From Bacteroidota bacterium (lineage in GTDB: Bacteria; Bacteroidota; Rhodothermia; Rhodothermales; UBA10348): a stretch of DNA of 11,418 nucleotides. Position 1 is the first letter of the stretch, and the number at the start of each line of letters is the position of its first letter. A model generated the notes under the pieces. It was not told the DNA's origin. It made no database searches and saw nothing but the letters and a program-made list of their open reading frames with translations. Positions 1 to 8,800 of this stretch are shown piece by piece. Location of the stretch: the NCBI GenBank assembly GCA_022571135.1, contig JACZYK010000055.1:1-11418 (forward strand), given 5' to 3'. The position numbers were made by a program, and so were the translations under genes.

Positions 1-1
1 T

Positions 2-754
2 ACCGGGATTCTGGGTTATGCGGATATCCTGCTGGCGGAATCCAGTGGCGATGAACGGGAATTCGCAGGATACATCAAAACGAATGGCAACCGCCTGCTC
101 CATACTCTCGACTCTCTGCTAGAGCTTGCCCGCGTCCAGCGCGTAGATACGGATCTCGAATTCGAAGAGGTCGACATGGTCGATCTGGTTATCGAGATGG
201 TTTCCATCAAAAGGCCGGAGGCTCTTGAGCGTGGGCTGACGCTCGAGACGAAGGTCCGGAACAAGCCCCCGAAGCTTTCCCTGGATCCCCAGGGCGTACA
301 GTACGCCCTGCGTGTTCTTATTGACAATGCCATCAAGTTCACTGACAGCGGCCGCATTCGCGTGATGGTGAGCGTCGAAAAGGGCCATGTCGTGGTCAGG
401 GTCGCCGACACGGGAATCGGAATCCGGCGTACTGATTTCGATTTGATTTTCCAGCCTTTCAAACAGGTATCAGAGGGTATAGACAGGAAATACGAAGGCG
501 CGGGCGTCGGCCTGACGGTCGCCCGTCACCTGGTCGAGTCCATGCACGGGCGTCTCGAGTTGGAATCGAGCGGTGTCGAGGGCTCGACATTTACGATGCG
601 TTTCCCTCTGACGACGGACAAGACGGAGATTCACACCCCGACTCGCCATCTCAACAGTCGCCACGCCATGGATCGACTCTCACGAGGCCCCTCCGAGTCG
701 GCCGCTTCGAGCGAGTCCACGACCGCCGCGCACTGGACGGAGTCGGATACCTGA
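2..754 (+). CDS. Sensor histidine kinase, C-terminal part (partial, cut at window start)
   Basis: The frame is open from base 2 to a TGA at 752-754, giving about 250 visible residues; the true start lies outside the window. It opens with TGILGYADIL, the sequence that normally follows the phosphoacceptor His (H-E-x-R-T-P-L) of a HisKA dimerisation domain, so the His itself is probably just upstream. The HATPase_c domain is complete: N box IDNAIKFT near visible residue 109, G1 box DTGIGI, F box FQPFKQ, and G2 box GAGVGLTVA. The kinase should autophosphorylate and pass phosphate to a response regulator or receiver domain, neither of which is in view. After the domain ends at about FTMRFPL there is a tail of about 45 residues, rich in Ser, Thr, Arg and His, with no recognisable fold. 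The ATG at 176-178 is internal to the dimerisation domain and is not the start. The signal sensed is unknown because the N-terminus is missing. Confidence 0.95.
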   Translation, partial: TGILGYADILLAESSGDEREFAGYIKTNGNRLLHTLDSLLELARVQRVDTDLEFEEVDMVDLVIEMVSIKRPEALERGLTLETKVRNKPPKLSLDPQGVQYALRVLIDNAIKFTDSGRIRVMVSVEKGHVVVRVADTGIGIRRTDFDLIFQPFKQVSEGIDRKYEGAGVGLTVARHLVESMHGRLELESSGVEGSTFTMRFPLTTDKTEIHTPTRHLNSRHAMDRLSRGPSESAASSESTTAAHWTESDT

Positions 755-859
755 TCCAAACCACGGCTCCCCCGGTTACCTCTGATCCAGTCCCCCCGTT
801 TCGAGGTGGGATGGATACTCCGCGATGCGGTATATCCTGTGGGGCGCACTACACCGTAC

Positions 860-962
860 CGACTGATTATCTCCCCCATGCCCCGTGTACACTGGCCGAT
901 CCTAGGAGCATCGTGTAGCACGACTCGCAATACACCCCATGCTCCGTATACGCGGGCCGATC
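860..962. repeat. Pair of imperfect 42-bp direct repeats, 61 bp apart
   Basis: Bases 860-901 and 921-962 resemble each other at a constant offset of 61 bp. The best-matching part is 874-901 against 935-962, where 24 of 28 bases agree (CCCCATG, then a variable core, then GGCCGATC). Both copies begin with CGACT. The pair lies between the convergent ends of the histidine kinase gene and rmuC, and shows no sign of being coding. I could not confirm a third copy on either side. It may belong to a dispersed intergenic repeat family, which cannot be tested within this window. Confidence 0.6.
905..945. repeat. Inverted repeat (hairpin) downstream of rmuC
   Basis: GGAGCAT at 905-911 pairs with ATGCTCC at 939-945. 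Immediately inside, GTGTA at 913-917 pairs with TACAC at 931-935. The two stems are separated by a one-against-three-base internal loop and closed by a 13-base loop. With 12 paired bases between two convergent genes it could act as a transcription barrier or an mRNA 3'-end stabiliser. No T-run follows on either strand, so it is not a standard intrinsic terminator. Confidence 0.5.
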
Positions 963-981
963 GATTCCTGGAAGCGGTGGC

Positions 982-2364
982 CTACGGATCGGGCTCGAGT
1001 AGTTTCGTTTCGGTTTCCGGATCTCCGTTCGAGAAGTCGGGTGCATCAAGACGCCTCACCGCTCTCTCTACCGGCCTGATCTCCTCCACATCCTGGGTTG
1101 AACCGGAACCGAGTTCCTTGAATCGCCGTGCCGATACCAGTACGCGGGCCTCCAGCGAACCCACGGCGGAATTATAGCTTGCCACCGCAGATTCCAGTCG
1201 TTTTCCTACAGCAGAAAAATGCTCGGCCATTTTGCAGATGCGATCGTACAGTTCCTTACCGAGCTTGCTGATGTGCTGCGCATTCTCGGAGATCCTCTCC
1301 TGGCGCCATCCGTATGCGACCGCTCGAAGCAGGGCAATCAACGTGGTCGGCGTTGCAATGATTACACTCCTCTGGACCCCGAACTCGATAAGATCCGGAT
1401 CCTCCTGAAGTGCCGCATAGAAAAACGACTCGCCCGGCAGGAAGAGAACGACCATGTCTGGCGAGGTATCGAACTGATCGTGATAGGCTTTCGAGGACAG
1501 CTGTTTCACGTGGGTGCGAATCTGCCCTGCATGCCTGCTCAACTGCGACTCGCGGACGTCGTCATCCTCCGTCTCTAGGGCGTCCAGATACGCCTCGAGA
1601 GGCGCCTTCGCGTCAACGACGATAATTTTCTCGCCGGGCAGCTGAATGATCATGTCAGGTCGCAATCGCCCTTCATCGGTCTGAACACTCTGCTGCTCCT
1701 CGAAATCACAGTGATCCATCATCCCCGCCATCTCGACGACCCGGCGCAGCTGTATCTCACCCCAACGCCCACGGACAGTCGGTTTGCGGAGGGCGCTGAC
1801 GAGGTTGCGGGCCTCTTTTTGAATCTGGGCCTGGGCCACCGAGAGTCCTTTCACCTGCTCGGTCAGAGACGCGTAGGCCTGGACGCGCTCTTTCTCGATC
1901 TCGTCGATCTGCCTGGTTACCGTTTTGAGGGAATCCTTGAGCGGATCCATGAGCTTCTGCATCTCAAGAACTCGTTTCTGATCCTTCGCGTCGACCTTTG
2001 TTATCATCTGTTCGACTTGCGTCTTCGCCAGGTCAAGGAAGCTCTCGTTGTTGGATTTCAAAGCCTGGTGGGACAGGGCCCGAAACTGTTCCAGAAATTC
2101 TTCCTGAGTCTTCTTGATTATCTCCAGCTTCTCTCCGGCTGCTTTCGTCTCCTGTTCCCTCGCAGCAACCTCCGCGGCGAGACGGCTGTGAAGCTCGGAT
2201 TTATCGGCGCTTTCTTTTCTGAGGTCTTCCGACAGGCGACCGAGGGCATCATCTCTCTCGGCAAGCTTCGCTTCTGTGACCGCAGACCGCGCCCTAGCCT
2301 GCATCCAGACAATCAGGCCGCCGAGCAGTATTCCGATGCCTATTCCGATTCCTAATTCAACCAT
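982..2364 (-). CDS. rmuC: RmuC family DNA recombination protein
   Basis: The product is 460 residues, normal for RmuC. Residues 3-21 form a single N-terminal membrane segment (Gly/Ile rich, GIGIGIGI). Residues about 28-185 are charged and helical, as expected for the family's coiled coil. The conserved RmuC domain spans about 185-410, with RGRWGE at 198-203, VVDAKAPLEAYLDAL at 249-263, LFLPGE at 307-312 and ATPTTLIALLRAVAYGW at 337-353. RmuC proteins are restriction-endonuclease-fold proteins that in E. coli limit rearrangement at inverted repeats; D251 and K253 of the DAK motif are the likely fold-specific acidic and basic pair. The gene lies 60 bp downstream of addA on the same strand, so it may be read from the addBA transcript, and a promoter-like sequence is also present in the gap. 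The SD before the ATG is weak. The stop is TAG. Confidence 0.95.
   Translation of the reverse strand: MVELGIGIGIGILLGGLIVWMQARARSAVTEAKLAERDDALGRLSEDLRKESADKSELHSRLAAEVAAREQETKAAGEKLEIIKKTQEEFLEQFRALSHQALKSNNESFLDLAKTQVEQMITKVDAKDQKRVLEMQKLMDPLKDSLKTVTRQIDEIEKERVQAYASLTEQVKGLSVAQAQIQKEARNLVSALRKPTVRGRWGEIQLRRVVEMAGMMDHCDFEEQQSVQTDEGRLRPDMIIQLPGEKIIVVDAKAPLEAYLDALETEDDDVRESQLSRHAGQIRTHVKQLSSKAYHDQFDTSPDMVVLFLPGESFFYAALQEDPDLIEFGVQRSVIIATPTTLIALLRAVAYGWRQERISENAQHISKLGKELYDRICKMAEHFSAVGKRLESAVASYNSAVGSLEARVLVSARRFKELGSGSTQDVEEIRPVERAVRRLDAPDFSNGDPETETKLLEPDP
2330..2353 (-). repeat. Two tandem 12-bp units within rmuC
   Basis: Bases 2330-2341 and 2342-2353 are adjacent 12-bp units that differ at one position (ATTCCGATGCCT and ATTCCGATTCCT on the plus strand). 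Each encodes Gly-Ile-Gly-Ile in the RmuC membrane segment. Because the unit is a multiple of three, a change of copy number would lengthen or shorten the membrane helix without breaking the frame. Confidence 0.7.
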
Positions 2365-2387
2365 GCTCGTGTCCGCTCAATTGGTTA

Positions 2388-2416
2388 TTTATAAGGTGGC
2401 ACCGCCAGGCATTGAA
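2388..2416 (-). promoter_or_regulatory. Possible sigma-70-type promoter for rmuC
   Basis: On the minus strand, TTCAAT (2411-2416) and TATAAA (2388-2393) lie 17 bp apart in the 60-bp gap between addA and rmuC. The -10 matches consensus at five of six positions and the spacing is ideal, but the -35 is weak. This would allow rmuC to be expressed independently of addBA. Confidence 0.35.
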
Positions 2417-2424
2417 CGCAGGCC

Positions 2425-5400
2425 TTAATTATCAAGATCCTTGATGACAGATTGCAAGATGCTTTCATGCACGGACCAGAATCCGATCTCCTTCACCGGC
2501 CGGCGAACCAGTCTCTCCCATTCCTCAGCATACGTTCGAATCTGATCCCCGTACTTTTGGAACAGCTTTTTCGCCATGACGGCGTCCGTCTTGTAGTCTA
2601 CGATCTTCCAGGCGTCTCCGACGCGATAAACAAGATCTATCACGCCGGATATCAGGGTCGGTCGCTCTTCCTCTTCTTTCCGCGTCGAGAACGGAATCTC
2701 CGTGAACAGGTCGTGCGACGAGCCTATCTCGGACCAGATGTCCGAATCCCGGAATGCATCCAGTGCGGCAATGGCGCGATCCGTGAATCGATCGGTCTGC
2801 TCAGGCGAGCCCGACAATTCCTGCTCCATCAGTCGCGTCGCGACGCGCCGGTCCATTTCCGGATCGATCGCGACGGAGCGACGGATTACACCGTACTCGA
2901 ATAGACGGTGGATCGCTCGTCCGTATCCGCGACCTTGACCGCCCCGCCACTCGTCGGCGAAATCGTCTACGCCGGGGGACGTTTCTGTCAGGTCGGAAAC
3001 GCGATGTCGTGTATAGGAAGGCGCCTTCAAACCGGACACCCGGTCGCGGACATCGGCCAGCCGAGTACTCATCTGATCCAATCGCTCTTCTCCGGCAACT
3101 CGGTCCAACGGTTCGACGTCCCCGATAACCGGAACGCAATCGGAATCCAGAGCCGGATAAAGTGATTTCCATGTACCCCGATCGGACGTACCCATGTAGC
3201 GAGAGATCACCAACAAGCTCTCAGCGCGCGTCGCAGCGACGTACGTCAGCCGATCGGTCTCCGCGTCCGAGAATCTCGACTCTGTCTCTCTGGCCTCGGC
3301 CCAATCGACAGGTTCGGCAAGAACATCGGTTGTATGCTTGCGTCTTCGTAAAACCGGCAGTGCGACGCTCGTCTCGCCGCCAGATCGATCGACATGAACT
3401 TCGACTCCATGCCGCTCGGATCCCGGAAGCGGATCCGCCAGAAATACGACTTTCGACTCAAGCCCTTTGGCCTGGTGAATGTTTAGCAGCCTGACCGCGT
3501 TTCCTCTTCCGATTTCCAGTGTCATCCCCTCGATGTCGCGCTCGCCATCACCGACCCTTCGAAGCTCATCGATGGCCTCGGACCAGTGCATCCCGGTCTG
3601 TTCCAGCTGTCTGAAAAGGGAGATAATACGAAATATCGCCCCCGCTTCGGCCGATCCATCGTCTCTCGAGGCTGCCATGGACAACAGGCCAAATTCGGTG
3701 ACTATCCACTCCAGAGCTTGGGAGAAAGGCCATGTTTCGAGGGCACGGCGCGTTCGGCTCAGCATTTCGAACGCCCCTCTGAACGCCGGGATATCGGCGT
3801 CGGGGAGCCCGTCCGGTAAGTTTCGTTTCCCGAAAAAGCGTCCCTTGGCCAGCGAGTAGCGATACAGCGCTGCATCCGAAATACCGGAAAAGGGTCCGCG
3901 CAGAAATGCCAGCAGCGGGACCGGATCACTCGAATTGTGCGCCGCGTCGAGGAGGTCCAGAAGCGGAGGAAGTATCCGCGTATGTTGAATGGACTTCCCG
4001 CCCGCCATCACATACTGAATTCCCGCCGCCCGCAACGATTCCGCATAGAGATGCATGCGGTTGGAGGATCGGACGAGAATCATGAAATCAGCCAATGTAA
4101 TATCCGGCATTTCGAAATCACCGGGCTGGTTTTTGTGCTCGCCCGTGTACTTCAATGGGATTCGGTTCCCGGACACAAGGTTTGAAATGATCCCGGCGAT
4201 CCGAGAGGCGTCGCAACGGGCAATCGTTGACGGGGAATGCCGCGTGACCCTGTCCGTCACGATCTGTAGAACCGCCGGACCCGGGCCCGTGGAATCGTCG
4301 GCAGCCACCAGATCCTCGTACGCCGCCTGGAAGGGCGCCTTGGACGCTTCAAATAATCCCCTGATGGCCCGGTTATTCCATGAACAGATTCGGGTATCCG
4401 ACCGGAAATTGGACGTGAGCCGGATCGAAATGCCGCCTGTCGACTCGATCAGTCTCCCACACTCATCAAATACCCGTACATCCGCGTGACGGAACCGGTA
4501 AATGGATTGTTTGTCGTCCCCGACTATAAATAGCGATCCGTCTCGGGGCCGGCATCTCCTCCAGTCGCTCTCACCGGGATCTTCAGACGTAAGCAGGAAC
4601 AGTATTTCGGCCTGTAGAGGATCGGTGTCCTGAAATTCGTCCACCAGAACCCGGTCGAACCGCCGGGTAAAGTGTCGCCGCACTTCCGACGAACGCGTCA
4701 GTAGACGAACCGTATTACGAAGGAGGTCGTCAAAAGTCTGTTTGCCGGATGCGCGTCGATACCGCGCATACCCCTCTACGGCAGGAAACACGACGGATTC
4801 GATGGGATCGAAGATCCATTGCCGCCATCTGACGAGAGCAGGACGCACCTGCCGCATCACCAGAGACGCTATCGTTTGCTCGTCATCGATCTGCCCCGAA
4901 GCGCCGAGCAGCGATGTGGCAAATTGATAGGCGGGATCGGATCGAGTTTTGCTCCATTTCGTCGGCTGGACGACCCCTTTTTTGACGCTCCCGCCCTCGT
5001 TGACGAGCTCGTCGAATAGTCCGAGAAACGCCGCCTGCTCGCAAGGTTCGTCGACTCCCTTCACGGCGAGAAATCGATCTGCCCTCAGTATGCAGGCCGC
5101 AAATCTGTCGATCGCGCCTTGCGTCGGCAGGTACACCCTGGTACGATCGATAAAAACCTTTACAGCCCGGAGGGCGGGAACCAGATCCGGTTTCTCCTGA
5201 ATCCCCCGTCGCACCCTCAGGTGCGAGAATCGACATCTGGTTCCGAAATAGTCGAATAACTCGCTGGGCGAAACGCCGATACGATCGAAACGAGTCCGCC
5301 AGTCCGAATCCGAAGACAGCGTGCGCGTCAGATAGTTATTCCAGTAGGACCTCCGCAATCGCTCCTCTTCCCTGTCGTCGATCAACTGAAAATCGGGAGC

Positions 5401-5844
5401 GAGATCGGCCTCGAACGGACGCTCCCGAAGCAGTCGGAGGCAGAAGGCGTGGATCGTGTCAATAAACACGCTCTCGACGCCGTCAAGAGCAGCGATCACG
5501 CGCTTGTGCTCGAGCTCGAACTCACGCTCCGTCGGGTCGGAAGAGTTTCCCCGGGGTCGGTTCTCGAGCTCGGCGGCGACGGAAAAAAGCAATTCAAAGA
5601 ATCTACCACGTAATTCTCCCGCCGCCTTCCTCGTGAACGTTATTGCCGCCAGTTTGTTTACGGATATCCCGGAACGCACAATCGCCACCATCCGCTCGAC
5701 GAGCACCGTCGTCTTCCCCGAACCGGCCCCTGCGCGAACGATGATATTCCGGTCGCGTGCGAATAGACTGTCTTCGGCCAGGGGCACCGTCAGTTTCCCG
5801 TCTCCCCTGACGATCCGGCGTTGTTTCTCGTCCTTCACGCTCAT
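2425..5844 (-). CDS. addA: AddA-like helicase-nuclease (UvrD/RecB family)
   Basis: With the start at 5844 the product is 1139 residues, close to the usual AddA size. Helicase motifs appear in order: Walker A AGAGSGKT ending at K44-T45; motif Ia DTIHAFC; Walker B VLVDEFQDTD with D402-E403; motif III GDDKQSIYRFR; motif IV LTSNFRSD; motif V NIHQAKGLE; and motif VI YVAATRA. The C-terminal PD-(D/E)XK nuclease has H979 (GRAIHRLFEYG), D1070 (SGVIDLVY) and D1083-Y-K1085 (IVDYKT), so both activities look intact. AddA is the 3'-5' motor and nuclease subunit that, with AddB, resects double-strand ends and prepares 3' tails for RecA. The frame is open up to an ATG at 5943, but I chose 5844 because a strong GGAGGTG lies just upstream, the ATG overlaps the addB stop as ATGA, and the 33 extra residues do not resemble the family. 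Confidence 0.93.
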   Translation of the reverse strand: MSVKDEKQRRIVRGDGKLTVPLAEDSLFARDRNIIVRAGAGSGKTTVLVERMVAIVRSGISVNKLAAITFTRKAAGELRGRFFELLFSVAAELENRPRGNSSDPTEREFELEHKRVIAALDGVESVFIDTIHAFCLRLLRERPFEADLAPDFQLIDDREEERLRRSYWNNYLTRTLSSDSDWRTRFDRIGVSPSELFDYFGTRCRFSHLRVRRGIQEKPDLVPALRAVKVFIDRTRVYLPTQGAIDRFAACILRADRFLAVKGVDEPCEQAAFLGLFDELVNEGGSVKKGVVQPTKWSKTRSDPAYQFATSLLGASGQIDDEQTIASLVMRQVRPALVRWRQWIFDPIESVVFPAVEGYARYRRASGKQTFDDLLRNTVRLLTRSSEVRRHFTRRFDRVLVDEFQDTDPLQAEILFLLTSEDPGESDWRRCRPRDGSLFIVGDDKQSIYRFRHADVRVFDECGRLIESTGGISIRLTSNFRSDTRICSWNNRAIRGLFEASKAPFQAAYEDLVAADDSTGPGPAVLQIVTDRVTRHSPSTIARCDASRIAGIISNLVSGNRIPLKYTGEHKNQPGDFEMPDITLADFMILVRSSNRMHLYAESLRAAGIQYVMAGGKSIQHTRILPPLLDLLDAAHNSSDPVPLLAFLRGPFSGISDAALYRYSLAKGRFFGKRNLPDGLPDADIPAFRGAFEMLSRTRRALETWPFSQALEWIVTEFGLLSMAASRDDGSAEAGAIFRIISLFRQLEQTGMHWSEAIDELRRVGDGERDIEGMTLEIGRGNAVRLLNIHQAKGLESKVVFLADPLPGSERHGVEVHVDRSGGETSVALPVLRRRKHTTDVLAEPVDWAEARETESRFSDAETDRLTYVAATRAESLLVISRYMGTSDRGTWKSLYPALDSDCVPVIGDVEPLDRVAGEERLDQMSTRLADVRDRVSGLKAPSYTRHRVSDLTETSPGVDDFADEWRGGQGRGYGRAIHRLFEYGVIRRSVAIDPEMDRRVATRLMEQELSGSPEQTDRFTDRAIAALDAFRDSDIWSEIGSSHDLFTEIPFSTRKEEEERPTLISGVIDLVYRVGDAWKIVDYKTDAVMAKKLFQKYGDQIRTYAEEWERLVRRPVKEIGFWSVHESILQSVIKDLDN

Positions 5845-8800
5845 TGAACACCTCCGAGCTTTCGATCCGCGAAATCCCAGCCGTGAAGTATTTCGTATTG
5901 CGCCATCGTGGGCTCCGTAGCCTCCAGCTTCGCATCGACGCACCGACTCCGCTCTACCAGATTCCCACAGACTCGCCTATAATCACACAACTGACAGATG
6001 CCCTTCGGCTCGACGGCCTGAATGAACATACCGGCCCTGGCCATACGGCCGACACGTCTCAATACGGTGGCCACCTCGGATCGCACGGCTCCCGGATCGG
6101 CCTCCATGCGCTTTCCCAGTTCGCGGCTGCCGGGAAACAGGTATCCCGACGTCCGGACCGGCTCTCCCAATAGTTCCTCCGCTACATAGGCATAGAGAGC
6201 CCATTGTAGCGCACGGCCCTGATTGAGCAGATCGACCTCATCGTATCCGGCGCTGCTACCGGTTTTGTAGTCGGTAATCGCGAATCCACCATCTCTGAGT
6301 CGGTCGATCCGATCGATCCATCCCCATACCCGTAGTTCCACTCCGTCCAAATTGAGCGTAACAATCTCCGTACGATCCGCCTCCCGCTTCTTGCGGTGCT
6401 TCCAGAGCCCGAATCCGAACTCGAATCCGACGGGATCAGCTCTCTCCTGCCTCGACAATTCGTCGTATATGAAGGCCTTCGCTACGCTTCTGAGTTCCTG
6501 GTCGAGCGCATTTTTTTCTGCCGGGTTCGGAGGTGGGTTGCTCTCGACAAGGGCCGACAACACGTCTTGAAATACGGAGACGAGCCGTTCGACGTCGCTC
6601 AGCCTGATGCTCTCGCGCGCCTCAAACCGTGCCTCCATAAACCGTCGCAGCCCTTCATGCACGAGGCTGCCGCGCTGGAGAGCATTCATCCAGACGGTTT
6701 CGTCCAGTTCATCCGGAATACGGGCTCCCAGAACGTACTTGAGGAAATACTGAAAAGGACATCTGACCAGGGTTTCGAGTCGGGACACCGAGACCCTGGA
6801 GTTTTTCCTGAAAGGATTGAGTTTCTCGGTTTCGAGGCCAAGCAAACCGTCATATACCGACCACGGCGTCCGTTCCCTCTCGGCCAAGGCGCGGTCGCCT
6901 CTCTTCAGTCCGGGATATAGATCCAGACACACAGACAACGCGCGCGGATCGGATCGCGATGCAAGAAAAACGTCGGTTTCATCGAGGGGCAAATATTCGT
7001 TGCCACCGTAATCGTACCCGTGCACCGGTAAGCTATCGATCTTCTCGTTCCTGACCGACATGATCCTGTGAAGGGCCGAGGATGGATACAGCTCGCGATC
7101 ATCAGCCACGCTGTAATTGCTGTAGAGGAGCGAAATCCGACCGTTCGCCCGGGAGATGGCGCGCGTCAAAAACCACGAGTCTCGACCTGTTAAGTGCCTG
7201 GAGATCGGAAGCCGTCCAGCTCCCGCCCGGGCCAGCTCTTCCCGATCCTCATCCGACAGCAGTGGATCCTCCGATACCGTCCGCCCTGTCGTTTGCTCGT
7301 CCAGGCCGACGACATACAGATTGGGACGCCCTGTAAAACCCGCACTGGAGAGGGGAACGGCGTGCATGAATCCAGGCATCGCCGCCCTGGCCTGGACGAA
7401 CGCTATGGCGATCAGGTCCTGCGCATGCCTGATCAGAGAAACCAGCGGAACGTCATCCCCAATCTGCTCGGCGAGTTGACTAAACCGGGTAATCAGTTCC
7501 TGTCGGGCTACCTGTTCGAGGTCATGGAGAGGATCCACCGAATCCTGTCCGCCCCCGGAAAGGAGATTTTTCTCCGGTGGATGGTTGACGGGTGCGAAAT
7601 CGAGAATGAACCGTCGAAGGCACTCGACCAGCCTCGACACAGAGAGCTTCGACGGAAGATCGGCCAGTTCGAGTAGTGGCGCGAGCGCCTCGGCCACGTC
7701 TTCGAGCTCTTGAACGCGCGCGACCGCTTTGTCGGAAGCGAACGTACCTGCAGCCCGCTTCGCGCCGGCAACCGACTCACGATGCAGAATCGTCAGCGCG
7801 GCATCGTATCCGTCCTTCCCTTTGCCGGTCCGCACCCCGGAAAGAACGTCCGCTGTCAATTCAGACAGATCCCGGCTGCCGTTTGAATCGATCAGGCTCA
7901 GTCTCACCAGTCCGCCGCGTAGCATGCCTACGAGTCCGGCGCTAGGCAAGCCCTCCCGTATCCAGTTCAGAAACTTCCGAATCGCCTGTCCGGTTACCGT
8001 ATCGAGGGCGGGTACACCGGCGGCCAGTGTGACCGGTAAATCGTATCGGCGGGATAGTGATCGGATTATTTTGAGATAAGGATCGTTCGCGGCATAGGCA
8101 ATTTCGACCGAATCCAGAGACATCTCATTTTCCACAACAGACCGGAAAACCGCCCTCACTTCGTTTTCGGCGCCTGTTCCAACAAGAATTCCCATCTCCC
8201 GGTTGGTGCTCATTCCGATACCGTCCTTTCCCGGAACGTCCGTCACCTCGTGCCTCGATTCGATTGCCGGTATGGCCCAGTGGGCCAGTCTGCTTGCGGC
8301 CGTAAGAACGGGCGGCTGTCCGTTCGTGGCGTCCCACCCTATCCTCCAGACTTCTCCAGTCCTTTTTGCCATGGACTCGACAAGCCTCAGTGCCAGATCC
8401 GGAAGCGTCACCTCATCGAGTACGGCCAGAATCGCAGGCGGCCTCAGCACGCCCGCTCCCGAAAACAGTCCGGTCGCCGCATCGAGAACCGAGGCGTCGT
8501 CCAGCAGGGCTTCGGACTCGAGCCATTCGAGATAGCTGCGATAAGTAATTGACACCAGGCGTCCGAATCGTGAGACGATTACCCGATCGAACGATCTCAA
8601 GGACACCCCTGCGAGACGCAAATCGCGGATGGTCCGGGCCATGGATCTTGCCGACCTGCGTAAAACGTCGGCATCTTTCGATTTTGATTCCGTTAGAAAT
8701 CGATCGATGGTCAGGGCCGCTCCTGCCGGAGAAACGTATCGGTATGGAGTGTCCGGACGAGCCTCTTCCACGACCTCTCGGGCGAATCGCAATAGGGTCG

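Noticed and set aside
631..930. Minus-strand open frame in the same register as rmuC, beyond its stop
   Set aside because: It overlaps the kinase gene, has no SD or family resemblance, and is Arg/Ser rich as expected for an antisense frame.
860..962. CRISPR-like reading of the two spaced repeats
   Set aside because: Only two copies, 24 of 28 identical at best, no cas genes, and internal similarity between the supposed spacers.
806..1177. Plus-strand open frame across the gap between kinase and rmuC
   Set aside because: Most of it is antisense to rmuC and the rest is repeat sequence; no SD and no recognisable product.
1711..2355. Long open frame (214 codons) on the plus strand opposite rmuC
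   Set aside because: It is the antisense of rmuC, whose family motifs on the other strand are unmistakable; the translation resembles no protein family.
5845..5943. Upstream extension of addA to the ATG at 5943
   Set aside because: It overlaps addB by about 100 bases and encodes Arg-rich sequence, while the ATG at 5844 has a perfect SD and an ATGA overlap.
6396..6920. Plus-strand open frame of 174 codons opposite addB
   Set aside because: Antisense shadow of the conserved nuclease part of addB.
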